From: Fusicatenibacter saccharivorans
GTDB taxonomy: Bacteria; Bacillota; Clostridia; Lachnospirales; Lachnospiraceae
DNA length: 60,325 nucleotides
Assembly (NCBI RefSeq): GCF_015557635.1
Contig: NZ_JADNOP010000020.1
Location: forward strand, 1 to 60,325
Direction of reading: 5' to 3'
Shown here: piece by piece, positions 8,597 to 16,778 of the stretch
Numbering within the stretch: the first letter of the stretch is position 1
How the letters are laid out: every line of letters starts with the position of its first letter
Notes under the pieces: generated by a model
The model's database searches: none
What the model was told of the DNA's origin: nothing
What the model saw: the letters and a program-made list of their open reading frames with translations, nothing else
Position numbers and translations under genes: made by a program

Positions 8597-9145
8597 ATGC
8601 GAGTAGGAATGGGTTACGATGTGCATAAACTGGTGGAAAACCGGAAACTGATTCTGGGCGGTGTGGAAATCCCGTATGAATATGGCCTTCTGGGACATTC
8701 CGATGCGGATGTGCTGGTTCATGCCATTATGGATGCGCTTCTCGGCGCTGCAGCACTGCGGGACATCGGACGCCATTTTCCGGACAATGATCCGGCGTAT
8801 GAGGGCGCAGACAGCATCGAACTGCTGAAAAAAGTGGGTGAGATGCTCGAGGAGCGGATGTATCTGATTGAAAATATCGATGCAACCGTTATTGCACAGA
8901 AGCCGAAGCTCCTGCCATACATCGACACGATGGTGAAAAATGTGGCGGAGGCGCTTCATCTCGAAGAGGATCAGGTCAATATCAAGGCAACGACCGAGGA
9001 AGGACTTGGCTTTACCGGAAAGAAAGAGGGAATTTCCGCACAGGCGATCTGCTGCATTTCCAAGGCACTCGACCTGATGCCGGACGACCGGATCGCAGGC
9101 GGATGCAGCGGCTGCCCGGGATGCGCAAAGAACGCAGAAGAATAA
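8597..9145 (+). CDS. ispF: 2-C-methyl-D-erythritol 2,4-cyclodiphosphate synthase IspF with Cys-rich tail
   Basis: A 182-residue MEP-pathway enzyme making the cyclic diphosphate precursor of isoprenoids. The metal-binding start GMGYDVHKL, the [19 protein letters not shown] block and the [15 protein letters not shown] block are all present. Typical IspF ends near residue 158. This one carries about 20 extra residues with a GGCSGCPGC cluster, a possible metal site. It lies 26 bases after the glycosyltransferase and may be cotranscribed with it. Confidence 0.95.
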   Translation: MRVGMGYDVHKLVENRKLILGGVEIPYEYGLLGHSDADVLVHAIMDALLGAAALRDIGRHFPDNDPAYEGADSIELLKKVGEMLEERMYLIENIDATVIAQKPKLLPYIDTMVKNVAEALHLEEDQVNIKATTEEGLGFTGKKEGISAQAICCISKALDLMPDDRIAGGCSGCPGCAKNAEE

Positions 9146-9158
9146 AAGAGAAATGCGA

Positions 9159-9187
9159 TTGCACAAGGCCGGAAGATGTGGTAGACT
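9159..9187 (+). promoter_or_regulatory. Promoter for the riboswitch-ATPase transcript
   Basis: TTGCAC (9159-9164), a 17-base spacer and TAGACT (9182-9187), with an extended TGg before the -10. The start would fall near 9193, just before the aptamer. Confidence 0.65.
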
Positions 9188-9194
9188 GGAAGAA

Positions 9195-9325
9195 GAATAA
9201 GGGAGTAGTCGGCGGCATACGTGACGCTATAAGGCCAACAACCGAAGAAAAAGCATTTCTTCTGGCTTTGTATGAAATGACAAGACTTATCTGTATCAAC
9301 AAATATGGTGCGGATAGGTCTTTTT
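9195..9325 (+). promoter_or_regulatory. yybP-ykoY (manganese) riboswitch with terminator
   Basis: The leader contains the GGGAGTAG and CCAACA segments typical of the yybP-ykoY class (about 9201-9240), a central hairpin, and GAAATGACAAGACTT. It ends in a strong terminator: GACTTATCTG (9284-9293) pairs with CGGATAGGTC (9311-9320), followed by TTTTT. In this class Mn2+ binding prevents termination and turns on Mn exporters or P-type ATPases. The downstream gene is such an ATPase. The class call rests on motif match and context. Confidence 0.8.
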
Positions 9326-9401
9326 CTATATAGAAAGAGACCGGTGTACCAGTGGGAACTTATCACAGGAACGCAAAAAGCGTTTTCAGAAGAAAGGACG
9401 G

Positions 9402-12035
9402 ATGGAAATGAAAGAGTATCTGGAAAAAAGTTCGAAGATTCTTGATGAGTTACAGACAACGGAGCAGGGACTTTCCGAGGCGGAAGCTGCGCGGCGGCTT
9501 TCCGAACACGGACCTAACCGGCTGGCGGCGGGAAAAAAGAAGAGTAATCTTCAGCGGTTTTTCGAAGAACTGAAAGACCCGATGATCCTGATCCTGCTCG
9601 CCGCAGCGCTGATTTCCGGCATCACATCGGCGTATGAAGGCGAATCGTACGCTGATGTGGTCATTATTCTCACCGTTGTCATCATTAATGCGGTGCTCGG
9701 TGTTCTGCAGGAGAGCAAGGCAGAGAAAGCGATTGAAGCTCTGCAGGAGATCGCGGCAGCCACGTCGAAGGTGATGCGCGGCGGGAAAATGGAAGTGAAA
9801 AAGAGCGAGGAGCTCGTACCCGGTGATATTGTAATTCTCGAAGCGGGCGATGCTGTTCCGGCGGATGGCCGTATTTTAGAGAGCGCCAGCATGAAAATCG
9901 AGGAAGCAGCGCTGACCGGAGAATCTGTCCCGGTCAATAAAACAGCGGATGTTCTGAACGCCGGCGCAGCCAGCGAGGTTCCGCTCGGGGACCGGAAAAA
10001 CATGGTCTATATGGGAAGCACCGTTGTCTATGGCCGCGGCCGCGCTGTTATCACCGGAACGGGTATGAAAACCGAGATGGGAAAGATCGCCCATGTTCTG
10101 ACGCAGTCGGCGGATGAGAGCACACCGCTGCAGAAGCGGCTGAACCAGCTCAGCAAAATCTTAAGCGTGATGGTGCTCGCCATCTGTGCCGTGATTTTCA
10201 TTGTCGGTATTTTAAAAGAGGGCGTGACGCCGCAGAACATCTTAAATACCTTTATGGTAGCTGTCAGCCTTGCCGTAGCGGCAATTCCGGAAGGACTTGC
10301 AGCAGTTGTCACAATCGTGCTTTCCATCGGTGTGACCAAAATGTCAAAGCGGAATGCGGTGATCCGGAAACTGACGGCTGTCGAGACGCTCGGCTGTACG
10401 CAGGTGATCTGCTCGGATAAGACAGGAACGCTGACCCAGAATAAGATGACCGTGGTAAAACATGAGGGAAGCGATATAAAACGTCTCGTATCCGTCATGG
10501 CACTCTGCTCCGATGCGGAGCCGGACGAAAACGGCGAGGCAGTCGGAGAACCGACGGAATGTGCGTTGGTCAACGATGCGCAGAAAGAGGGATGCCCGAA
10601 GAAGAGTCTGTCCGTCCAGTATCCGCGTGTCGGGGAAGCGCCGTTTGATTCGATGCGGAAACGCATGACAACGATCCACCGCGCAAACGACGGAACGTAT
10701 TTTTCCTGCACAAAAGGCGCACCGGATGAGATTCTGAAGCGGTGCACCTCCGTTTGGCGTGACGGCAGAAAACAGCCGATGACAGAAGCATTCCGGCAGG
10801 AAATCCTGTCGCAGAACAAGGCGATGGCAGACCAGGCACTCCGCGTGCTGGCGGCAGCAGGAAGAGCGTGGAACCAGATGCCGTCCTCCCAGGAGCCGGA
10901 CTTTCTGGAGCAGGATCTCTGCTTTTTAGGACTTTGCGGTATGATTGATCCGGTGCGGCCGGAAGTAGTCGATGCGATCCGGGAATGCCGCGGGGCAGGC
11001 ATCCGTCCGGTGATGATTACGGGTGACCACAAAGACACAGCGGTTGCTATTGCAAAAGAGCTGGGTATTCTGGAGGCGGGCTGGAAAGCGGTAACGGGAG
11101 CCGAGATTGACCAGTTAAGCGATGAGGAGCTTGACCGGAGAATCGAGGAATATGCTGTTTACGCACGCGTCCAGCCGGAGCATAAAGTGCGGATCGTCGA
11201 TGCGTGGAAGCGGAAAGGCAGAATCACCGCGATGACAGGAGACGGAGTCAACGATGCGCCGTCGATCAAGCGTGCGGATATCGGCATCGGAATGGGCATC
11301 ACGGGAACGGATGTGACGAAAAACGTGGCAGATATGGTGCTCGCGGACGACAACTTTGCGACGATCATCGCGGCGGTTGAGGAAGGAAGACGAATCTACG
11401 ATAATATCCGTAAGGCAATTCAGTTCCTTCTGGCATCGAACCTTGCCGAGGTGCTGTCGATTTTCTGCGCGACGCTGATGGGCTTTACGATTTTAAATCC
11501 GGTGCATCTGCTCTGGATCAACCTGATTACGGACTGCTTCCCGGCGCTGGCGCTCGGTATGGAGGACGGTGAGGCAGACATCATGAAACGCCCGCCGAGA
11601 AATGCGGATGACGGTATTTTTGCGGACGGCCTCGGCTTTGATGTTGCGTTTCAGGGCATCGTGATTACGGTGCTGACGCTGGCGTCCTACTTCATCGGCC
11701 ATTATCTGGAAGCCGGCCGCTGGGAAATCGTCAACAGCCCGGACGGCATGTCGATGGCGTTTCTGACACTCTCCATGGTGGAAATTTTCCATTCCTTCAA
11801 TATGAGATCACGGAAAGGTTCTATTTTCCATATGAAGCATCAGAACAAGTATCTGTGGGGCGCGATGGCACTCTCATTTGTCCTCACATCCGCCGTCATT
11901 TACATCCCGGTACTGTCGAGTGCGTTCGGTTTTGAGCGGATCAGCGCGTTGGAATATGATGTGGCGATCGGCCTTGGACTGCTTGTCATTCCGGCGGTCG
12001 AAATCAGCAAGTGGATCCGGCGGAAATTTGCTTGA
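9402..12035 (+). CDS. P2-type cation-transporting ATPase (Ca2+/Mn2+ type)
   Basis: An 877-residue PMCA/SERCA-like pump. It shows the actuator TGES motif (LTGESVPV), the phosphorylation site CSDKTGTLTQNKM with Asp339, the hinge MTGDGVNDAPSIK, PEGL in M4 and NLITDCFPALALGME in M6. An N-terminal cation-ATPase domain and about ten membrane segments are present. The family moves Ca2+ or Mn2+ out of the cell. The Mn-type riboswitch in front argues for Mn2+ export or tolerance. The start is ATG 9402, and ATG 9408 is an alternative. The stop codon overlaps the -35 of the next promoter. Confidence 0.92.
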   Translation: MEMKEYLEKSSKILDELQTTEQGLSEAEAARRLSEHGPNRLAAGKKKSNLQRFFEELKDPMILILLAAALISGITSAYEGESYADVVIILTVVIINAVLGVLQESKAEKAIEALQEIAAATSKVMRGGKMEVKKSEELVPGDIVILEAGDAVPADGRILESASMKIEEAALTGESVPVNKTADVLNAGAASEVPLGDRKNMVYMGSTVVYGRGRAVITGTGMKTEMGKIAHVLTQSADESTPLQKRLNQLSKILSVMVLAICAVIFIVGILKEGVTPQNILNTFMVAVSLAVAAIPEGLAAVVTIVLSIGVTKMSKRNAVIRKLTAVETLGCTQVICSDKTGTLTQNKMTVVKHEGSDIKRLVSVMALCSDAEPDENGEAVGEPTECALVNDAQKEGCPKKSLSVQYPRVGEAPFDSMRKRMTTIHRANDGTYFSCTKGAPDEILKRCTSVWRDGRKQPMTEAFRQEILSQNKAMADQALRVLAAAGRAWNQMPSSQEPDFLEQDLCFLGLCGMIDPVRPEVVDAIRECRGAGIRPVMITGDHKDTAVAIAKELGILEAGWKAVTGAEIDQLSDEELDRRIEEYAVYARVQPEHKVRIVDAWKRKGRITAMTGDGVNDAPSIKRADIGIGMGITGTDVTKNVADMVLADDNFATIIAAVEEGRRIYDNIRKAIQFLLASNLAEVLSIFCATLMGFTILNPVHLLWINLITDCFPALALGMEDGEADIMKRPPRNADDGIFADGLGFDVAFQGIVITVLTLASYFIGHYLEAGRWEIVNSPDGMSMAFLTLSMVEIFHSFNMRSRKGSIFHMKHQNKYLWGAMALSFVLTSAVIYIPVLSSAFGFERISALEYDVAIGLGLLVIPAVEISKWIRRKFA

Positions 12036-12060
12036 CAAACGAGAAAAATTTGCATAAACT
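12032..12060 (+). promoter_or_regulatory. Sigma-A promoter for the cysE operon
   Basis: A perfect TTGACA (12032-12037), a 17-base spacer and TAAACT (12055-12060). The -35 includes the TGA stop of the upstream ATPase gene. Confidence 0.8.
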
Positions 12061-12066
12061 AGAACA

Positions 12067-12335
12067 AACGGAAACAGAAAAAGGCTTGGAACGGAAAAAG
12101 TAGAAAATCAGAATTGTTTCACAGAGAATGGCAGACAAATGGGGCTGGAAGCTGCCTGAAACGAGGGTTTTTGAAGTGCGTCCGGAAGCTGGCCGGGTGA
12201 AGCGGAAAAAGTGGGTAGTCCGGCACGGGTCCTGCACGTTATGCAGAAGAAAAGAAGAGGGCAGGTGTGCCCTTAAAGTAAAGTGGAACCACGGAGCTAT
12301 TTCGTCTTTATCGGAGATGAAACAGCTCCGTTTTT
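12067..12335 (+). promoter_or_regulatory. T-box leader, probably cysteine-specific
   Basis: AGAGA opens stem I, with the GGCAG/CTGCC apical hairpin. GAAGTGCG follows, with TGC (12177-12179) as the likely Cys specifier. The T-box core reads AAAGTGGAACCACGG (12280-12294). A terminator follows: CGGAGCT (12292-12298) pairs with AGCTCCG (12324-12330), then TTTTT. Uncharged tRNA-Cys would stabilise the antiterminator and allow cysE expression. GTG (Val) overlaps the specifier reading, but the cysE context favours Cys. Confidence 0.88.
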
Positions 12336-12412
12336 GAATATTACTGTTATGCAGAATGATGGTAAGAAATAAAAATCCGGAAAAGTCCCAGCAGGAGGCA
12401 AGGAGAGGAAAG

Positions 12413-13096
12413 ATGAGTTTTTTCGCGTATTTTAAAGAGGAATTTCAGGTGATTCAGGAGCGGGATCCGGCGATACATTCTCCCATGGAAGTCTTGCTGT
12501 ATCCTTCATTTCGTGTTATGCTGAAGTACAGACGGGCGCACAAGCTATATCTGAAAGGCCATTACTTTCTGGCCAGGTGGATTTCACAGCGGGCAGCGAG
12601 AAAAACCGGTATCGAAATCCATCCGGGTGCGACGATCGGAAAGGGATTGTTTATTGATCATGGTTCTGGTGTGATTATCGGAGAAACAGCCATTATCGGA
12701 GACAACGTGACGCTGTATCAGGGCGTGACGCTTGGCGGTAATGGTAAGGAGACCGGGAAACGTCATCCGACGCTGAAGGACAATGTTATGGTCAGCGCCG
12801 GTGCGAAGATCATCGGATCGTTTACGATCGGGGAAAACTCCAAAATCGGAGCCGGATCGGTTGTGATCGAGGAGGTTCCGCCGAACTGTACCGTCGTCGG
12901 CGTGCCGGGGCACATTGTGAAGCAGAATGATGTGCGGATTCCGAGAAAAAGCATGGATCACATTCATCTGCCGGACCCGATTTTCGAGGATATCAAAGTA
13001 CTGCAGCAGGAGAATACGGAGCTTACGAACCGTGTGCTCGAGCTGGAGGGCGAGCTGCGTCAGATGAGGAAAAAAGAAAGGACAGAACAGAAGTGA
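12413..13096 (+). CDS. cysE: Serine O-acetyltransferase
   Basis: A 227-residue enzyme making O-acetylserine from serine and acetyl-CoA, the first committed step of cysteine synthesis. The left-handed beta-helix hexapeptide repeats are clear (IHPGATIGKG...IDHGSGVIIGETAIIG...LYQGVTLGG...). His residues in IDHGSG and the KRHPTL loop match active-site positions. A coiled C-terminal tail follows. The ATG at 12413 has AAGGAGAGGAAAG before it, so the upstream in-frame ATG at 12356 is less likely. The T-box upstream links expression to tRNA-Cys charging. Confidence 0.93.
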   Translation: MSFFAYFKEEFQVIQERDPAIHSPMEVLLYPSFRVMLKYRRAHKLYLKGHYFLARWISQRAARKTGIEIHPGATIGKGLFIDHGSGVIIGETAIIGDNVTLYQGVTLGGNGKETGKRHPTLKDNVMVSAGAKIIGSFTIGENSKIGAGSVVIEEVPPNCTVVGVPGHIVKQNDVRIPRKSMDHIHLPDPIFEDIKVLQQENTELTNRVLELEGELRQMRKKERTEQK

Positions 13097-13563
13097 CGGA
13101 AGTGGGCAAAGAGACAGAAAACGAGGAGCTTTTTCCAGAGGCGGTTTTCGGGGAGAAGGATTATCTTTCGGAGGTATTCGGACTGGAACAGCATGACATC
13201 CGCATGTATTCGCCGCTTACGCTGGCCTACATCGGGGATGCTGCGTATGAGATCGTCATCCGCACGATTCTGGTGCGGAAAGCAAATATGCAGGTCAACA
13301 AGCTGCACCGCCATGCGGCAGGGCTTGTAAAGGCGGAGAAACAGTCGGCGATGATTGAAATTCTGGAGCCGCTGTTTACCGAAGAGGAAAAACAGATTTA
13401 TAAAAGAGGCAGAAATGCGAAATCTTATACCAAGGCAAAAAATGCGTCCACGATCGACTACCGCCGGGCAACCGGGTTTGAGGCTGTGATGGGGTATCTG
13501 TACCTGAAAGGGGATTACAAGCGGATGATCGACCTGATCCGGGCAGGACTTGGCGAAGTGTGA
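13093..13563 (+). CDS. mrnC: Mini-ribonuclease III
   Basis: A 156-residue RNase III catalytic domain without the dsRNA-binding domain. It processes the 23S rRNA precursor ends in Firmicutes. The signature is in SPLTLAYIGDAAYEIVIR. The GTG start overlaps the cysE stop by four bases (GTGA), which suggests translational coupling. In most Firmicutes cysS sits between cysE and mrnC, and here it is absent. Confidence 0.92.
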   Translation: MTEVGKETENEELFPEAVFGEKDYLSEVFGLEQHDIRMYSPLTLAYIGDAAYEIVIRTILVRKANMQVNKLHRHAAGLVKAEKQSAMIEILEPLFTEEEKQIYKRGRNAKSYTKAKNASTIDYRRATGFEAVMGYLYLKGDYKRMIDLIRAGLGEV

Positions 13564-13602
13564 GAGCAGATAAGATTCAGAAAATAAAAAAGAAGCGGCA
13601 GG

Positions 13603-13643
13603 GCAGTGGGGCTTTTGAAAAAGCAAAAGTTCCCACTGCTTTT
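13603..13643 (+). terminator. Intercistronic hairpin between mrnC and rlmB
   Basis: GCAGTGGG pairs with CCCACTGC, with an inner CTTTTG/CAAAAG stem, followed by a short T run (TTTTG). It may be a partial terminator or an mRNA-stabilising stem. An in-frame upstream GTG for rlmB lies inside this hairpin, which argues against that start. Confidence 0.65.
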
Positions 13644-13665
13644 GGGACCGCGGAACAGGAATGAT

Positions 13666-14529
13666 ATGAGAGAAAACAACAGAAACGACAAGAGAAATTT
13701 TGAGAGAAGAGACGGAAAAAAACGTGACTTTAAGGGGAAACGAGATTACCGTGACAGAGACAGAAAACAGGAAGTACAGCAGGCGGATGAGGAGTTTACA
13801 GGCGGCATGGTAGAGGGAAGAAACGCTGTCATCGAGGCGTTCCGCTCCGGCAAGACCGTGGACAAGCTGTTCGTCCTTGCAAGCAGCCAGGACGGCCCGA
13901 TCCGCACGATCATCCGTGAGGCGAAAAAACACGATACCATCATCAATTATGTAGAAAAAGAACGTCTTGACGAGCTGTCCACCACCGGAAAGCATCAGGG
14001 TGTCATTGCACAGGTGGCTTCCTACAGTTATGCAACCGTTGAGGACATCCTCGCGCGCGCAGAGGAGAAAGGAGAGCCGCCATTTATCCTTCTGCTGGAC
14101 GGCATTGAGGATCCGCATAACCTCGGTGCGATCATCCGTACCGCAAACCTGGCAGGCGCACATGGTGTCATCGTGCCGAAGCACCGCGCAGTCGGCCTGA
14201 CAGCAACCGTTGCCAAAACGTCGGCAGGTGCATTAAATTACACACCGGTGGCAAAGGTGACGAATCTGGTGCAGACCATGGAAATGCTGAAGGAAAAGGG
14301 CATCTGGTTTGTCTGCGCGGACATGAACGGACAGAGAATGTATGATCTCGACCTCAAAGGACCGATCGGCCTTGTAATCGGAAATGAGGGAGAGGGTGTC
14401 AGCCGTCTGGTGAGAGAAAACTGCGACTTCACAGCCACAATTCCGATGAAAGGCGATATCGACTCTCTGAACGCTTCCGTGGCAGCCGGCGTGCTCGCTT
14501 ATGAGATTGTAAGACAGAGAAGCTGCTAG
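13666..14529 (+). CDS. rlmB: 23S rRNA (guanosine-2'-O-)-methyltransferase RlmB, SpoU/TrmH family
   Basis: A 287-residue SPOUT methyltransferase that 2'-O-methylates a 23S rRNA loop guanosine. After a charged Arg/Lys-rich leader (residues 1-45) come the substrate-binding domain (GGMVEGRNAVIEAF) and the knotted catalytic domain with motifs LDGIEDPHNLGAIIRTA, LVIGNEGEGVSR and IPMKGDIDSLNASVAAGV. The ATG at 13666 follows AGGA by five bases. It is third in the cysE-mrnC-rlmB-sigH unit. Confidence 0.93.
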   Translation: MRENNRNDKRNFERRDGKKRDFKGKRDYRDRDRKQEVQQADEEFTGGMVEGRNAVIEAFRSGKTVDKLFVLASSQDGPIRTIIREAKKHDTIINYVEKERLDELSTTGKHQGVIAQVASYSYATVEDILARAEEKGEPPFILLLDGIEDPHNLGAIIRTANLAGAHGVIVPKHRAVGLTATVAKTSAGALNYTPVAKVTNLVQTMEMLKEKGIWFVCADMNGQRMYDLDLKGPIGLVIGNEGEGVSRLVRENCDFTATIPMKGDIDSLNASVAAGVLAYEIVRQRSC

Positions 14530-14568
14530 AAATTGCGGAAAATCACATTACGCTCCGGCGGAAGAAAG

Positions 14569-15174
14569 ATGAAGGATACAAGAGATATGATGGTGAAAGA
14601 TTACGATACCTGTACGGATGAGGAGCTGATTGCGCGTCTGCGGGCAGGAGAACGCGAGATTACCGATTATCTGATCGACAAATACAAATCGCTGGTGCGG
14701 ACCAGGGCGAGGGCGCTGTACCTGGTGGGCGGAGATCACGAGGATCTGATCCAGGAGGGCATGCTCGGACTTTTTAAGGCAGTGCGTGACTACAAACCGG
14801 GGAAGGAGGCATCGTTTGCCACCTTCGCCGGCCTGTGCATCGACCGTCAGATGTATTCTGCAGTGGCATCGTCCCAGCGCCAGAAGCATCAGCCGCTGAA
14901 CAGCTTCGTCTCGTTAAGCGAACCGGTTTCCGAGCAGGAGCTGCGCCTGGTGGACGAGGAGACACCGGAGGAGATCATGATCAGCCGGGAAAACGTAATC
15001 GGCATGCATGAGCGGATCAAAGAACGGCTCAGCAAATTTGAGTACCAGGTGCTGGAATTGTATCTGAAAGGGTACGATTATACGCAGATTGCAGAAAAAC
15101 TTGGAAAGCAGCCGAAGGCAATCGACAATGCACTGCAGAGAATCCGCAGCAAAGTGCGGGAGGTCTGTTCGTGA
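14569..15174 (+). CDS. sigH: RNA polymerase sigma-H factor (sporulation/transition-state)
   Basis: A 201-residue sigma-70-family factor. Region 2 is visible in EREITDYLIDKYKSLVRTRA...DHEDLIQEGMLGLFKAVRDY...ASFATFAGLCIDRQM. Region 4 is in LSKFEYQVLELYLKGYDYTQIAEKLGKQPKAIDNALQR. The position after rlmB is the usual place for sigH in Firmicutes (yacP is missing here). In spore-formers it drives early sporulation genes. The ATG at 14569 gives the standard N-terminus. A TTG 36 bases upstream is less likely. Confidence 0.9.
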   Translation: MKDTRDMMVKDYDTCTDEELIARLRAGEREITDYLIDKYKSLVRTRARALYLVGGDHEDLIQEGMLGLFKAVRDYKPGKEASFATFAGLCIDRQMYSAVASSQRQKHQPLNSFVSLSEPVSEQELRLVDEETPEEIMISRENVIGMHERIKERLSKFEYQVLELYLKGYDYTQIAEKLGKQPKAIDNALQRIRSKVREVCS

Positions 15175-15268
15175 GATGGGAAAACGACCGAAAAAATTAC
15201 GGCGAATTGTCAAAAGCGCAGGAAAATCTGTGAACAAATAAAAATTTTCAAATTTGTAGAAAAAACTG

Positions 15269-15297
15269 TTGACAATTCACTATAGTTTTGATAGAAT
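15269..15297 (+). promoter_or_regulatory. Consensus sigma-A promoter for tRNA-Thr
   Basis: A perfect TTGACA (15269-15274), an exact 17-base spacer and TAGAAT (15292-15297). The start would fall about 40 bases before the tRNA. Confidence 0.88.
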
Positions 15298-15344
15298 ACC
15301 AAATGTAGCAAGGAGCTAACAAAAAAACAAAACAACTTGCGAGT

Positions 15345-15417
15345 GCTGATGTGGCTCAGTCGGTAGAGCGTCGCCTTGGTAAGGCGGAGGTCACGGGTTC
15401 GATTCCCGTCATCAGCT
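15345..15417 (+). tRNA. tRNA-Thr (anticodon GGT)
   Basis: A 73-base cloverleaf. The acceptor pairs GCTGATG with CATCAGC, and the D arm is GCTC...GAGC. The anticodon arm CGCC-TTGGTAA-GGCG carries GGT, and the T arm is CGGGTTCGATTCCCG. CCA is not encoded. Confidence 0.97.
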
Positions 15418-15424
15418 TACTAAG

Positions 15425-15451
15425 AAAGATCCCGGGAAACCGGGATCTTTT
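15425..15451 (+). terminator. Terminator after tRNA-Thr
   Basis: AAAGATCCCGG-GAAA-CCGGGATCTTTT, a strong stem with a GNRA tetraloop and a T run. Confidence 0.93.
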
Positions 15452-15550
15452 CGTTATATAAAAAACAGCAGGAGATGGGTAGGAAGAAAAAGACACTATT
15501 ACAAAAGGTACAGTTATGATTGTGAGGGAAAAAGAAGATGCGTCATTCGC

Positions 15551-16105
15551 TTGGGGGAAAGAAAGCTCGAATATAAGGATTCCAAAGGACAGGACTGTTA
15601 TTTCTATTATTCGAACATTGCCGGAACCGATCTGGATATGCCGTTCTATGTCTGCAATGCCGAGTGTGTCAGCGGCATGAAAAAGAGAGAATCCAAATCG
15701 GAGACATTCAGCGCAAATCCGTTTGAATACGAATTCTTATACGCACCGCTCGGGGACAAGGGCGCTTACGCGTACCAACAGCCGTGGTATGGATTTTCGG
15801 TCAACAAAGACAGCGAAGAGAAAGAGATCGCGGTTGAGTTTCTGCGCTTTATGATGCAGGAAAAAGAGATCGACGAGATGGCCAGTATTAAAGGCCTGCC
15901 GTCGGTGGCAGAAAACGGAACCGACGAGCGGTATGCGGGGCTTCGGGATGCAAAAAATATTGAGGCAAGTTTTATCAACGACGGCAGCGTGCCGGATTCC
16001 ATCCGCGCGGCATTGGAGCAGGTCTGCAATGACTTCGGAGCAGGCGTGTACGGCAATGCAAACGAGGCAGTGCAGGCGTTTGTGGAGCTGTGTGCAGAGA
16101 AATAA
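15551..16105 (+). pseudogene. C-terminal remnant of an ABC transporter solute-binding protein
   Basis: About 184 residues resemble the C-terminal half of an extracellular family 1 sugar-binding protein (APLGDKGAYAYQQPWYGFSVNK, then EIAVEFLRFMMQ and a final helix with VQAFVELCAEK). There is no signal peptide or lipobox, the N-terminal half is absent, and the only start is a TTG without a clear RBS. No permease genes are nearby. It is read as a 5'-deleted pseudogene. Confidence 0.75.
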
Positions 16106-16120
16106 GATAGGAAAACGAGA

Positions 16121-16158
16121 AGAGCGACTCATTTGTGAAAACAATTGGGTCGCTTTTT
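16121..16158 (+). terminator. Intrinsic terminator
   Basis: AGCGACTCA pairs with the GGGTCGCT segment and is followed by TTTTT. It separates the solute-binding remnant from the chromate transporter genes. Confidence 0.75.
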
Positions 16159-16211
16159 GGTGCCAAAGATGGTAGAATAGGTACAACAGAAAAAATGAGG
16201 TGAAGAAAACA

Positions 16212-16778
16212 ATGGAGTCAAAACGTAAGGTACTACAAAAACTGTTCCTTTCCACGCTGTATCTGAGTGCGTTTACGTTCGGCGGCGGTTATGTGATTGT
16301 GACGCTGATGAAGAAGAAATTTGTGGATGAGTACCACTGGATTGAGGAGAATGAGATGCTCGATCTGGTGGCGATTGCGCAGTCATCGCCGGGGCCGATT
16401 GCGGTGAATGGGGCGATTGTTGTCGGGTATAAGCTGGCGGGGATGATTGGTGTGCTGGTTTCGATTATTGGAACGATTATTCCGCCGTTTCTGATTATCT
16501 CTGTGATTTCGGTCTGCTATCAGGCGTTCCGGGATAATTTTTTCGTGAGCCAGATGCTCGAAGGAATGCAGGCAGGCGTCGGAGCCGTGATTGCATCCGT
16601 GACGTATGAGATGGGAGCCGGGGTTGTGAAAGAAAAAGATCCGCTGTCGCTGGTGATTCTTGTCTGTGCGTTTGCAGCAGCCTGTTTTTTCAAGGTCAAC
16701 GTGATTTATATTGTACTGGTCTGCGGTGCCATCGGTGCGGTGCGGACGATTCTGGCGAAACGGAGGGGTGCGAAATGA
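16212..16778 (+). CDS. Chromate transporter, short CHR subunit 1
   Basis: A 188-residue half-size CHR protein with about six membrane segments. It has the family signature FTFGGGYVIVTLM near the N-terminus and AQSSPGPIAVNGAIVVGYK. In Gram-positives such proteins work in pairs encoded side by side. They export chromate or transport related anions. The ATG at 16212 has GAGGTG nine bases upstream. The gene overlaps the next by four bases (ATGA). Confidence 0.88.
   Translation: MESKRKVLQKLFLSTLYLSAFTFGGGYVIVTLMKKKFVDEYHWIEENEMLDLVAIAQSSPGPIAVNGAIVVGYKLAGMIGVLVSIIGTIIPPFLIISVISVCYQAFRDNFFVSQMLEGMQAGVGAVIASVTYEMGAGVVKEKDPLSLVILVCAFAAACFFKVNVIYIVLVCGAIGAVRTILAKRRGAK

Noticed and set aside
13606-13665. 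Upstream GTG start for rlmB
   Set aside because: It lies inside a stable hairpin without an RBS. ATG 13666 has AGGA at the right distance.
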